DNA of 47,300 nt from an uncultured Burkholderiales bacterium (GTDB lineage Bacteria; Pseudomonadota; Gammaproteobacteria; Burkholderiales; Burkholderiaceae_C). Shown in pieces: positions 36,665 through 44,751 of this stretch. Position numbers and translations under genes: made by a program. A model generated the notes under the pieces. It made no database searches. It was not told the origin of the DNA and saw only the letters and a list, made by a program, of their open reading frames with translations. The stretch covers positions 1 to 47,300 of the forward strand of contig CAIMTJ010000053.1 of assembly GCA_903844385.1 (NCBI GenBank). Reading direction: 5' to 3'. Every line of letters starts with the position of its first letter. Within the stretch, counting starts at the first letter, position 1.

Positions 36665-37696
36665 ATGCTCTACCCAAGAATAGAGCCCTTCAACTCAGGT
36701 TGGTTAGAAGTCAGCCCTGGAGAAAAAATCTACTGGGAGGAGTGTGGCAATAGTAGCGGGGTGCCGATTGTCTTTGTCCATGGCGGACCAGGTGCAGGTT
36801 GCTCAGAGACTTCTAGACGATTTTTTGACCCACTCAAATACCGAGTCGTCTTATGGGATCAACGCGCTTGCGGACGTTCTCAATCCATAAGTCCTTTGCA
36901 TGAATTGACGCTGGAGCATATGGTTCAAGACTTGGAGTTATTGCGACAACACCTTGGTATTAATCAGTGGTTGATTTTTGGAGGTTCTTGGGGGACAACC
37001 CTGGCTTTGGCCTATGCCAAGACCCATACACCGCGTGTCCTTGGCTTGCTTTTGCGAGGTGTATTCTTGGCTGGAAACGCTGAGTTGGCTTGGTTGTATG
37101 AAAAAGGCGGAGCTTCGGAAATTTTCCCGAAAGAATGGGAGCTGTTCACGGAGATCTTGAACCCTCAGACAAAGGCGCCAGGAAAAAACATCACCGAGAC
37201 CAATCGAGCGTCCGATAGAAATCAAATGTCGCGAGATCGAGCAACTTGGCGTGAGCATTTGAGCGCATATTTAAGTGCACTGCAAAGCGCAGATTCGAAA
37301 ATCCAGCAAAACGCAGCATTTTCATGGGCACATTGGGAGCACTCCATCATGAGCGTGCCAGGATTACCGAAACTCACCCAAGAAGACCATGAGCGAAATC
37401 GAGATATGGCAATTCAGTCGTGCCATTTGTTTTTGAATGACACGTGGCTACGGGATGAAAACCGTTGGATGTCATTTGATGAGGTTCAGCATCTACCTTG
37501 TTTGATCGTACAAGGACAATTTGATATCGTCACCCCAATGAGAACTGCGTATGCTTTGCATCAGAGGTGGGAGAACAGCCAACTCCACCAAATTCCTGGT
37601 GCTGGTCATGCAAGTTCGGATCCAGCGTTGATGCTGGCTTTGGTCAAAAGTTTAGATGATTGGCCAGTTCAGTCTATTTCATTGGTCAGTCTTTAG
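36665..37696 (+). CDS. pip: Proline iminopeptidase (alpha/beta hydrolase)
   Basis: Pip removes N-terminal proline from peptides. The 343-residue protein has the oxyanion stretch VHGGPGAGCSE, DQRACGRS (usually DQRGCGRS), and the nucleophile elbow GGSWGTTLA with Ser at residue 108. The acid is in VQGQFDIVTPM and the catalytic His in GAGHASSDP. Length is near the usual 315-320 plus an extension of about 25 residues. It lies 58 bases after the EutA-like gene, same direction. A general peptidase is likely, though a special substrate in this locus is possible. Confidence 0.93.
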   Translation: MLYPRIEPFNSGWLEVSPGEKIYWEECGNSSGVPIVFVHGGPGAGCSETSRRFFDPLKYRVVLWDQRACGRSQSISPLHELTLEHMVQDLELLRQHLGINQWLIFGGSWGTTLALAYAKTHTPRVLGLLLRGVFLAGNAELAWLYEKGGASEIFPKEWELFTEILNPQTKAPGKNITETNRASDRNQMSRDRATWREHLSAYLSALQSADSKIQQNAAFSWAHWEHSIMSVPGLPKLTQEDHERNRDMAIQSCHLFLNDTWLRDENRWMSFDEVQHLPCLIVQGQFDIVTPMRTAYALHQRWENSQLHQIPGAGHASSDPALMLALVKSLDDWPVQSISLVSL

Positions 37697-37715
37697 AGAA
37701 GTAAAAAGGATGCAT

Positions 37716-38924
37716 ATGTTTCAATCAAACGGCATTCAAGCTCAAGCGACTAGTTTGAATCAAGTTGTAAAACCCCTATTGAGTCGAACAAGCTTCTTGT
37801 GTTGCTTGACGTGGAATGCGCTCAAGATAAAGTCTTTGCATGTTGCTTTTTTATTGATGGTGATGCTGCTCGTGCATCATCGAGCCGATGCACAAAAGGC
37901 CAACAGCAATGTCAATACGGCTGTGCTCCAGTCCAGCACCAGCAAAACTGAAAACTTGTCATCCATAGAGCAAATCTATCTTTATCAGGGCTCTGATCGT
38001 GCCAATTGGCTTTTGGAGCATGCAAAAAAAGAATCAGGATTGACAATGTACACATCGTTGTCACCGACAGAAGCCTCACCACTCATCAAAGAATTTGAAA
38101 AGAAGTATGGTTTGCACGTGGAGCTCTGGCGTGCTTTGAGTGATGGCGTGTTGCAGCGTGTCCTCAATGAGTCAAAAGCAAAACGATATATTGTCGATGT
38201 GGTGGAGACCAATGGCCCAGAGATGGAAATCATGGCCAGAGAAAAGATGTTTTCCGAGTTTTACAGCCCGTCACAAATTGAATTGCCAGCAGCAATGATC
38301 CCTAAACATCGCCTTTGGATGCCCGATCGTGTGAACTTCTTCGTTGTGGCCTTCAACACATTGAAGGTCAAAAAAGAGGAACTCCCCACACATTTGGAAG
38401 GTTTCATGAATCCCAGATGGAATTCCAGGTTGGGCATCGAAGCCACCGATGCGGAATGGTTGGGTGGTGTGATGAACGCGCTCGGCGAGAGTCGTGGCAA
38501 CGTATTCTTCAAAAAACTCGCTGAAATGAAGCCCGATATCAGAAAGGGGCACATTTTGTTGGCACAAATGATTGCGAGTGGTGAAATCGATGTGGGTTTA
38601 ACGATCTACAACGCCAATGCGCAATCGTTCAAACAAAGAGGTGCCAATATTGATTGGGTGCCCATTGAACCAACCCTGGCGCGACCACAAGGCATCGCTT
38701 TGTCTAAGCACGCTGCACATCCCTACAGTGCCTTGCTGTTTGCAGACTTTATTTTGTCACCGCTTGCCCAGCAAATATTGGATGGCTTGGGGCGCCCACC
38801 CGCCAATACAACCATCAAATCGAATCTGAATAATTTCAACTATGTATTGACTGATCCCGGGTTGGTGGTTGACGAGTCGGAAAAATGGACTCAGGTCTGG
38901 AATAAATTATTTTTGGTGAAATGA
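37716..38924 (+). CDS. Exported Fe3+-type ABC substrate-binding protein
   Basis: The fold of class-type II binding proteins is recognisable by LEHAKKESGLTMYTSLSPTE (as in iron/2-aminoethylphosphonate-type binders), LGIEATDAEWLGGVMNALGE and LSKHAAHPYSALLFADFILS. A signal peptide with a long front (core LHVAFLLMVMLLVHHRADAQ, cut near residue 59) precedes the domain. ATG 37716 has AAAAGGA with 5-base spacing; the longer frame from 37656 overlaps pip and is unlikely. No permease or ATPase genes follow, so it is either an orphan receptor or part of a system elsewhere. The ligand may be ferric iron or a small anion; sequence alone does not decide. Confidence 0.9.
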   Translation: MFQSNGIQAQATSLNQVVKPLLSRTSFLCCLTWNALKIKSLHVAFLLMVMLLVHHRADAQKANSNVNTAVLQSSTSKTENLSSIEQIYLYQGSDRANWLLEHAKKESGLTMYTSLSPTEASPLIKEFEKKYGLHVELWRALSDGVLQRVLNESKAKRYIVDVVETNGPEMEIMAREKMFSEFYSPSQIELPAAMIPKHRLWMPDRVNFFVVAFNTLKVKKEELPTHLEGFMNPRWNSRLGIEATDAEWLGGVMNALGESRGNVFFKKLAEMKPDIRKGHILLAQMIASGEIDVGLTIYNANAQSFKQRGANIDWVPIEPTLARPQGIALSKHAAHPYSALLFADFILSPLAQQILDGLGRPPANTTIKSNLNNFNYVLTDPGLVVDESEKWTQVWNKLFLVK

Positions 38925-38965
38925 GTTGTCTTCCGAAAGCGAAAAAATATTTGACTCAGATTTGT

Positions 38966-40504
38966 TTAGCCAGCCAAGATCGTCAAGGGCTCAGCGATGA
39001 TGGATAAACTGAGCGCGGTAAATGCAATCATCAATAGCGTCATGGGTAAATTTAATAGCCAAATCGATCTGGAAGTCATATTTGTTTTCAATGTAACAGC
39101 CAGAGTTGTCGATGCATGGTGGCCCATGAGGACTGAAATCATGTGTCCAACCACAATAGAAGAAGTGGCAACATACCAAGTCACCTTGGCATCAATCCAA
39201 GTGATGTCTGGATAGTAGTCAGCAGTGCCCCATAAATTCCACATGCGCCCGTAGGGGTCAGAGATCAATTGGATGATATTTTGACCTTGTATAAAAAGAC
39301 TTGAAAAATTGTGTGCAACCAAATATGCAAAAGCAATCGGCAAGAGGCTTTTCAAAAAAATGTATCCTATCGATAAAAAAATAATGCGCTTTGAGTTCGA
39401 GTCAGTGGCCGTATCACTTTTTTTGTCGCACAAAAAAAGAGAAATCCAATTAGTGATTTGACAAACTATCAAGTAAAACACCAACAATAAAAACCAAGTC
39501 AGTATGAGTCCCACAATACCGATGATAAATCCATTGACATCATTTTTAAAAAATTCCCATTGAGTCATTTTGGATTCAAACCATAGCCATACTGATCCTG
39601 CGTGAAGACCATCAAATAGCACGCTGGTGATCATGGCGATAACAAAGCCAATTTGGCTGAGTGTGAAGTTATTGCTCAATTGCGAATGATCAGTTTTTTC
39701 ATGCGCGATGGGGCTCTGGGTGGCCTGAAATGCACTTTGCAAAAAAATTCTCCAAGACGCCAAGTATCGAAAGTAGACGGAAAAAACATCCGATCTTAAG
39801 CACCATTCGTTCATGCCAAATACCCGCATACCCAACCAGTTCCACAATGAGTAAACTGCTATAAAGATACTCAATTTCTGAGGCATGGAAGCAATGGGAT
39901 AAATGATTTCCAATCCACACCAGCACAAAAGTCCGATGACTGCAGGCCAAATGCCTAAATGGCTATGAAATCGAACGATGGCCAAATGAATAGGGTCAAT
40001 CTCACGTTGATGGTGTTGCGTGGACAGTCTTTTTTCAAGGAATAAAACAAGCTGATAAATGTATCTCCATGGATCAACTAAAGGCCAAAAATTACCAAAA
40101 AAAACAACACCAAAAGAGCATCCTATCCACCAGATGATCCAAATGAATGTCGGCGAAAAGTTCATCAACGCATCTTGTGACCCCCAAGCGGCTGCTGAAA
40201 AGCATAACAAAAGTAAAAAAGCAGAAAAAGCCCCTATTAAATGCTTCATGACGCTGGAGTTTATGCAAGGTTCAGTGTCAAAGTTTTGTATTTCAATCGA
40301 GTACGAAAAACGATGCAAAAATTTGTTATTTGGAAATATAGCACTCATTAGAAATGTCAGCGCGACAATAAGGCATGAACAGGCAATCACCCAACCCATT
40401 GGGACTGGTAAATCATACCGTTCCCCAAACCCATGAGCGTGTCCACGCGTGGCAATCAACATCGACCCAAAAATTAAAAAAAGGAATCTGCGTAAGATTT
40501 TCAA
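38966..40504 (-). CDS. Polytopic membrane protein, fenitrothion-hydrolase-annotated family
   Basis: The 512-residue protein has about ten predicted membrane segments (for example HLIGAFSAFLLLLCFSAAAW and GFVIAMITSVLFDGLHAGSV) and begins with a signal-like segment ending near HAHGFGERYDLPVP. That HGFG.RYDLPVP start is shared by membrane proteins annotated as fenitrothion hydrolase in proteobacteria and actinobacteria; whether any hydrolyse organophosphates in nature is unclear. No catalytic motif is obvious. It is last in the minus-strand PrpD-LVIVD-cupredoxin series, 71 bases after the cupredoxin gene, and converges with the binding-protein gene. Confidence 0.85.
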   Translation of the reverse strand: MKILRRFLFLIFGSMLIATRGHAHGFGERYDLPVPMGWVIACSCLIVALTFLMSAIFPNNKFLHRFSYSIEIQNFDTEPCINSSVMKHLIGAFSAFLLLLCFSAAAWGSQDALMNFSPTFIWIIWWIGCSFGVVFFGNFWPLVDPWRYIYQLVLFLEKRLSTQHHQREIDPIHLAIVRFHSHLGIWPAVIGLLCWCGLEIIYPIASMPQKLSIFIAVYSLWNWLGMRVFGMNEWCLRSDVFSVYFRYLASWRIFLQSAFQATQSPIAHEKTDHSQLSNNFTLSQIGFVIAMITSVLFDGLHAGSVWLWFESKMTQWEFFKNDVNGFIIGIVGLILTWFLLLVFYLIVCQITNWISLFLCDKKSDTATDSNSKRIIFLSIGYIFLKSLLPIAFAYLVAHNFSSLFIQGQNIIQLISDPYGRMWNLWGTADYYPDITWIDAKVTWYVATSSIVVGHMISVLMGHHASTTLAVTLKTNMTSRSIWLLNLPMTLLMIAFTALSLSIIAEPLTILAG

Positions 40505-40575
40505 AATTGTGCAATCACGATAAATGCAGTCAGTCTAAGTTTGAGTAGAAACGACTTAAAACGCAGCCAATCAAA

Positions 40576-41025
40576 TTAAGGGGGCAGCACTTCTAGGCTT
40601 GCCAGCGCTGGTCCGTGGTGGAGCGATTGCGCTTGATGCTGTGAATCAGAAGTTTGGTTATGTTTTGGGTGCCATTCGATTTGAAACTTACCAGAGGCAT
40701 TGGCTTTGAATGAAAGTTGCTGTGCATTATTGTCAGAAATGGGAAGTTTTAATCGGTAGGCATGCAGATGCAACTCGCCAGGTAAATCACTTTGAACTTT
40801 GATGTCAACCAAGTCGCCCTGGGTCACTCGAATTAATGACTCCCTACTGTCTACTTTGCCATTGATCAAATGCAGTGTAAATGATTTGGTGGTTGTTGCA
40901 ACCATGGGCGCATTGACAGGACCGCCCTGTGTAGTCCATTGGGCGTTGACGTTGACTGTCAGTATCAAGGTCAGCAGTCCCGCCCATTTTGGACTATAAA
41001 GTGGAATTGATGGTATTCGATTCAT
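40576..41025 (-). CDS. Small exported cupredoxin-like protein
   Basis: The 149-residue precursor has a signal peptide (core WAGLLTLILTVNVNAQ) and a single beta domain of the EfeO-type cupredoxin kind (LIRVTQGDLVDIKVQSDLPG, ELHLHAYRLKLPI, GKFQIEWHPKH). There is no Cys, so it cannot have a type 1 blue-copper site; two His-rich places could bind Cu or another metal, which is inference. The C-terminal tail is rich in His and Gln. It sits between the LVIVD gene and the membrane-protein gene. Confidence 0.82.
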   Translation of the reverse strand: MNRIPSIPLYSPKWAGLLTLILTVNVNAQWTTQGGPVNAPMVATTTKSFTLHLINGKVDSRESLIRVTQGDLVDIKVQSDLPGELHLHAYRLKLPISDNNAQQLSFKANASGKFQIEWHPKHNQTSDSQHQAQSLHHGPALASLEVLPP

Positions 41026-41097
41026 GAGCCAATCTGAGGTCGGTTACACCATAGAAGTTGAGAGTGCCAGGAAACAAGAAGCAAGTCTGCATCCCTC

Positions 41098-41125
41098 CAA
41101 ACCACTCAGACAGTTGAGTGGTTTG
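41098..41125 (-). terminator. Strong hairpin between LVIVD and cupredoxin genes
   Basis: CAAACCACTCA and TGAGTGGTTTG form a perfect 11-base stem around a 6-base loop. It lies 22 bases after the LVIVD stop on the minus strand. No T-run follows, so it may slow or partly stop transcription or protect the upstream mRNA rather than end it. Confidence 0.45.
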
Positions 41126-41146
41126 AAGATATTGCTTACGATTCGA

Positions 41147-42628
41147 TCAGTGCTGAGCGACAGACCAATCGGCAATGCTTCTTGCGCTTCCAGCCAATTC
41201 CAATATATGCATGCCTGAATTGGCGCGATCGACGATATAGATGTAGCCGCGATCATCTACCTCTACATTATTGGTTTGAATAGCACGTTTGCTCGACGCT
41301 TCTGTGACTGGAAAATCAGAGGGCATGCCCGAAGGATTTTCTAAGCGCACGGTATTGGCATTCAATGGCGGGATGAAATATGCAACCTCTTTGGGCGTGA
41401 AAGGATTTCGCACATCAAGTACTCGAACACCAGCATTGAAGTGAGCAAAAAACATCAATTTTTTATAATAAATCGGCGTCATGTTTTCATTGGAAGAGTG
41501 GGTGCCAAATCGTCCGCCTTTAGAGCAAAAGTCACCACTTTTTTCTGGTACTGTCCAACTCGCTACACCAAAGGGTTTACTTTGCGTGGTGATATCAACA
41601 AACCAAACCATCTGCCGACCTTCTAAGCATTCCTTTTGAATGGCTTCATCTGTGACCACTATAAAGTCTCTAACTCGGCCTAAGTAATTGTGAGCGAATT
41701 CAGGAATATCCATTCCTAACATAGGGAAAACCGTATGGGCTCCGTGCATTGGCGGCAAGTCCAGACGGCTGATTTGTGGGTAAAGTAAATTTTCGGGCGT
41801 TGGATCTTTAGGACCATTTAAAAGTTTCTCTCGGTCAACTATTTGAAGAATCCCTTCAGAATTGGTGCCGTAGCCAAAAAACACTCGATTGCCTTTCGGT
41901 CCTGTAGAAATGGGTCCATGAAGCGACATGGGAACTGCGCCACCTGCACCTGGTTGCTGCCCAACGATGCCGAAATCGCGGATGAACACAGGCTTGGAAG
42001 GATCAGACAAGTCGTAAATTTGTGTCATGCGGTTGGTTCGCCATTGCGGATTTCCAGAAACCAAATAGGCAATGCCGGTGTCACACTCCCAGAAGTTTTT
42101 GTGCGTGCCTTTGAGGCCTTTACCGATGGTTGTGAGAAGTGTGGGTTTGGCAGGTGTTGTGACATCCCAAACTTCATGGGCTTGATTGCCAAACGTGCGC
42201 AACATATAAAACTTGTCTTTGTCGGCTTTGGGTAAAGATGAGCCCGGACAGATTCTGACCATTTGCGCGCCACCTTGCTCGGCTTTGCCTTCTTCGCCGG
42301 GGATATGGGACAGATATTGGGGGTGCTTGGGGTCCGTGACGTCAATAATAGAGGTGCCGTTGTCCTCCATTTGATGGGTCAGGGGATTCATTTTTTTGTC
42401 GCCATGGTGACCAATATAAGCAATCCATTGATTACCTTGTTTTTGGATTGTGGGTTGGTACGCTGTTCGCGATTGAAGGTCACTGTAACCCACCAGTTTC
42501 ATATTCAACGATTGTGGAGCTGATTTTTCAGCAATGGCTGAGTTCATGGTCAAAGCAAAAGTCATCAACGGTGCCACTACCATGATCAATGAGGTCATCG
42601 ATTTTGTATCGCAGGATTTGAAAAGCAT
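41147..42628 (-). CDS. Exported LVIVD-repeat beta-propeller protein
   Basis: The 493-residue precursor has a signal peptide (MTSLIMVVAPLMTFALTMNS, cut near AIAEK) and a series of propeller-like strands with the repeated 'Y.IVD..DP..P'-type sequence: TSIIDVTDPKHPQYLSHIPG, EVWDVTTPAKPTLLTTIGKG, TQIYDLSDPSKPVFIRDFGI, VRVLDVRNPFTPKEVAYFIP. LVIVD proteins are usually exported and of unknown activity. An AAGGA lies before the ATG. It follows the PrpD gene with 60 bases between, including a terminator-like hairpin. Confidence 0.88.
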   Translation of the reverse strand: MLFKSCDTKSMTSLIMVVAPLMTFALTMNSAIAEKSAPQSLNMKLVGYSDLQSRTAYQPTIQKQGNQWIAYIGHHGDKKMNPLTHQMEDNGTSIIDVTDPKHPQYLSHIPGEEGKAEQGGAQMVRICPGSSLPKADKDKFYMLRTFGNQAHEVWDVTTPAKPTLLTTIGKGLKGTHKNFWECDTGIAYLVSGNPQWRTNRMTQIYDLSDPSKPVFIRDFGIVGQQPGAGGAVPMSLHGPISTGPKGNRVFFGYGTNSEGILQIVDREKLLNGPKDPTPENLLYPQISRLDLPPMHGAHTVFPMLGMDIPEFAHNYLGRVRDFIVVTDEAIQKECLEGRQMVWFVDITTQSKPFGVASWTVPEKSGDFCSKGGRFGTHSSNENMTPIYYKKLMFFAHFNAGVRVLDVRNPFTPKEVAYFIPPLNANTVRLENPSGMPSDFPVTEASSKRAIQTNNVEVDDRGYIYIVDRANSGMHILELAGSARSIADWSVAQH

Positions 42629-42656
42629 ATCAGGAGTCCTTGTGTAAAAGAAAGGG

Positions 42657-42684
42657 AAAAAACGGTCGACGAAGGAGGTTCGTC
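42657..42684 (-). terminator. Terminator-like hairpin between PrpD and LVIVD genes
   Basis: Read on the minus strand, GACGAA-CCTCC-TTCGTC is a perfect 6-base stem, and TTTTTT begins 5 bases after it. It starts 5 bases after the PrpD stop. It could end PrpD transcription or reduce read-through to LVIVD. Confidence 0.45.
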
Positions 42685-42688
42685 AAAT

Positions 42689-44218
42689 TCAGCCGTCAAT
42701 CCAAGTTAGGTTTTTCTCATTTTCTAGATTTTGAATTTTGTCGAACCATAGGTTCATTTTGTTAGATTGCGATTGATTTGACTTTAAATCTGTAGGAGAC
42801 TTGTTGACAGTCAGCAAAACAAACTTCTCTCGCAATGCATTCTTGTCTAATGGTCGTTCCGGTGTTCCTAAAAAAGCACTAGAACGTTTTGAAAATTCCT
42901 GACCATTTTTTAACTTGATGTGCACAACACTCGTCATGTCAGAGCGATGATCTGGGGGCGGAATCAATTTCATCACCGTCTTGGCGCAAAGTTTCATAAT
43001 GCGTTCATCCAAGAGAGCTGAGTCGTTGAAAGATCTGGGGTCGACTGGATTGCGGAACATGCTTAAAGCGACACAAAATTGAACGCTGTATTGGCCAATT
43101 AGAATATCCTTGGGTACAGGGATGTTATTGGCTCTCATTGATCGTTCATTGCATTCAATGGTGAGTGACTCAATATCCTCACCGTTGAAGCCAAACTCAG
43201 CTTTCAAGGCTTGCGCAGATTCAACTGGGGTGTGAGCAGTGATGTGGCATGCATAGCGTTTGTGCATCGTGGTCAAGGTCAGCCACTCAGTTCCCAAGTT
43301 AGAAGTGAGTCGTTCAAAATCGTGATCTGGACAAAAAACATTTAAAAAGCCAAAGCGCCCTTCAAGTGCAGAATGTGGTCCTGTAAAACCCTTTTGCGCT
43401 AAGCTTGATGAAAGAACCCCTGCTTGAGCGGCACGACCCATATGCAAGCGCTTGACCATGGCGCCATTACCTGCCATAGCAAACTCAAGTAAACCGCCAG
43501 CACAAGAGGCCGCCAGTCCCATCGCATTGGCAGTTTGGTCCTCATTCAGGCCCATCAATCTGGCGCATGCCGCAGCTGAACCAAACGGACCTGTAGTACC
43601 TGGGGCATGAAAGCCATGTTCCTCTTGGCTGTGCAAGGTCGATAGACCAATTCTGATCATGACTTCAGTGCCGGCAACAAATGCGGTTAGTAGTTCTTTG
43701 CCTGAACATCCTCTTGCTTGGGCCATGGCCAAAAGAGGGATAAAAACCGTGGCGCCGGGGTGTGAGCCAGAATTGGGCTTGGTCAGATTGTCGAGTTCGA
43801 AGGCGTGTGTGAAAGCCCCATTGGCCAGGGCAGTGGAACTGGGCTCGAAGCGTACATTGTGAAGTCCCAAGACTTGACTCTTACCAGGTTTGCCAATGTC
43901 TTGGCAATAACTGGCAATCATTTGACTCCACGGCAGTGTGCTTCCAAAAATTGCACTGGCCAGCGTATCAGCTAAAGTGTCTTTGGCGCGTTCAATGACC
44001 TCCTTGGGTATTTGTTCATATTGCAAATTTGAAGAGAAATGGACCAAGGCCATGGTTTGCCCGTTGGCCTGCCCAACAATGCGGTGAGGGTGTTCGGGCT
44101 TTTGTTCAGCTTGCGATTTGGATTCTTCAGAATAGACCAGAGTTGGCACGAGTGCAGGAAGAGCACAAGCCATGCTTGCACTTTGATGAAAGAAACGTCT
44201 TCTTTGGGGTTGATCCAT
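42689..44218 (-). CDS. MmgE/PrpD-family protein with Tat-type signal
   Basis: MmgE/PrpD proteins include 2-methylcitrate dehydratase and cis-aconitate decarboxylase. Family stretches are clear: LADTLASAIFGSTLPWSQM, LANGAFTHAFELDN, HPGATVFIPLLAMAQARGCS and KRLHMGRAAQAGVLSSSLAQ. The first residues (DQPQRRRFFHQSASMACALP) form a twin-arginine signal with a hydrophobic run after it, which would send a normally cytoplasmic type of enzyme to the periplasm. The 509-residue length is 40-50 above normal, due to that leader and the tail. It is first in the minus-strand series. Confidence 0.9.
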   Translation of the reverse strand: MDQPQRRRFFHQSASMACALPALVPTLVYSEESKSQAEQKPEHPHRIVGQANGQTMALVHFSSNLQYEQIPKEVIERAKDTLADTLASAIFGSTLPWSQMIASYCQDIGKPGKSQVLGLHNVRFEPSSTALANGAFTHAFELDNLTKPNSGSHPGATVFIPLLAMAQARGCSGKELLTAFVAGTEVMIRIGLSTLHSQEEHGFHAPGTTGPFGSAAACARLMGLNEDQTANAMGLAASCAGGLLEFAMAGNGAMVKRLHMGRAAQAGVLSSSLAQKGFTGPHSALEGRFGFLNVFCPDHDFERLTSNLGTEWLTLTTMHKRYACHITAHTPVESAQALKAEFGFNGEDIESLTIECNERSMRANNIPVPKDILIGQYSVQFCVALSMFRNPVDPRSFNDSALLDERIMKLCAKTVMKLIPPPDHRSDMTSVVHIKLKNGQEFSKRSSAFLGTPERPLDKNALREKFVLLTVNKSPTDLKSNQSQSNKMNLWFDKIQNLENEKNLTWIDG

Positions 44219-44751
44219 GAGTCGAAACCATTGTTGGGTTGTGAGAGTCCGACAATTTTCTGTCTACTTGGAATATTTGATGCTAGGGGTTTCCCTTTTT
44301 AGGTGAATTAATTAGGCTCTATTCACTTTTAAGTGTAAATCTAGTCGATTAAGTCTTATTAAAGATGCCAGGAATTGTGGGACTGGTCTTGATTGTGGAA
44401 TAGTTGATGAAATGCGTTTCAAGTGGACAACTGTTATCACTGAAGCACTGGTTTTCAGTTATGCAGTGCTCATATCCATCGCTGAGAAGGATGTTGTGAA
44501 GGCATTGTTCGCACCACATTGAATCAGTGGGCTTGGATTCGACCATCAGGATTTTTTTCATTGGACACCAGCTTTGTTATGAATTTAAGCCATTATGGTG
44601 AGAATGAATGTTGAGGCGATTGAGGCTGATCAAAGCTATTGCCCAAAAAGATAAAAAAGGGCTCTGGGCCTGGCTTCACTGTTAATGATCAAGAAGCGAT
44701 ACAGGATTCATTGTTTGAGTGGTCTTTACAGAGGTTGATTTAAGCCAACCA
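44219..44751. other. 533-base gene-poor stretch between PrpD and tex
   Basis: It includes the upstream region of PrpD, with the AT-rich inverted repeat CACTT-TT-AAGTG at 44324-44335 that could be an operator, and the downstream region of tex, with a weak GC stem before a T-run (minus strand, near 44655-44675). Apart from one possible small ORF at 44349-44561 I see no gene. Confidence 0.5.
44349..44561 (-). CDS. Possible small Cys-containing protein
   Basis: The frame gives 70 residues starting MKKILMVESKPTDSMWCEQC, with five cysteines (C17, C20, C33, C39, C45) in a pattern that could bind a metal, followed by a polar tail. Composition and ATG are protein-like, but no good ribosome site is seen and no family is recognised. 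It may be a chance ORF. Confidence 0.4.
   Translation of the reverse strand: MKKILMVESKPTDSMWCEQCLHNILLSDGYEHCITENQCFSDNSCPLETHFINYSTIKTSPTIPGIFNKT

Noticed and set aside
44640-44690. GC stem and T-run downstream of tex as an intrinsic terminator
   Set aside because: The best stem is only about 3 base pairs, so the call is not supported beyond mention.
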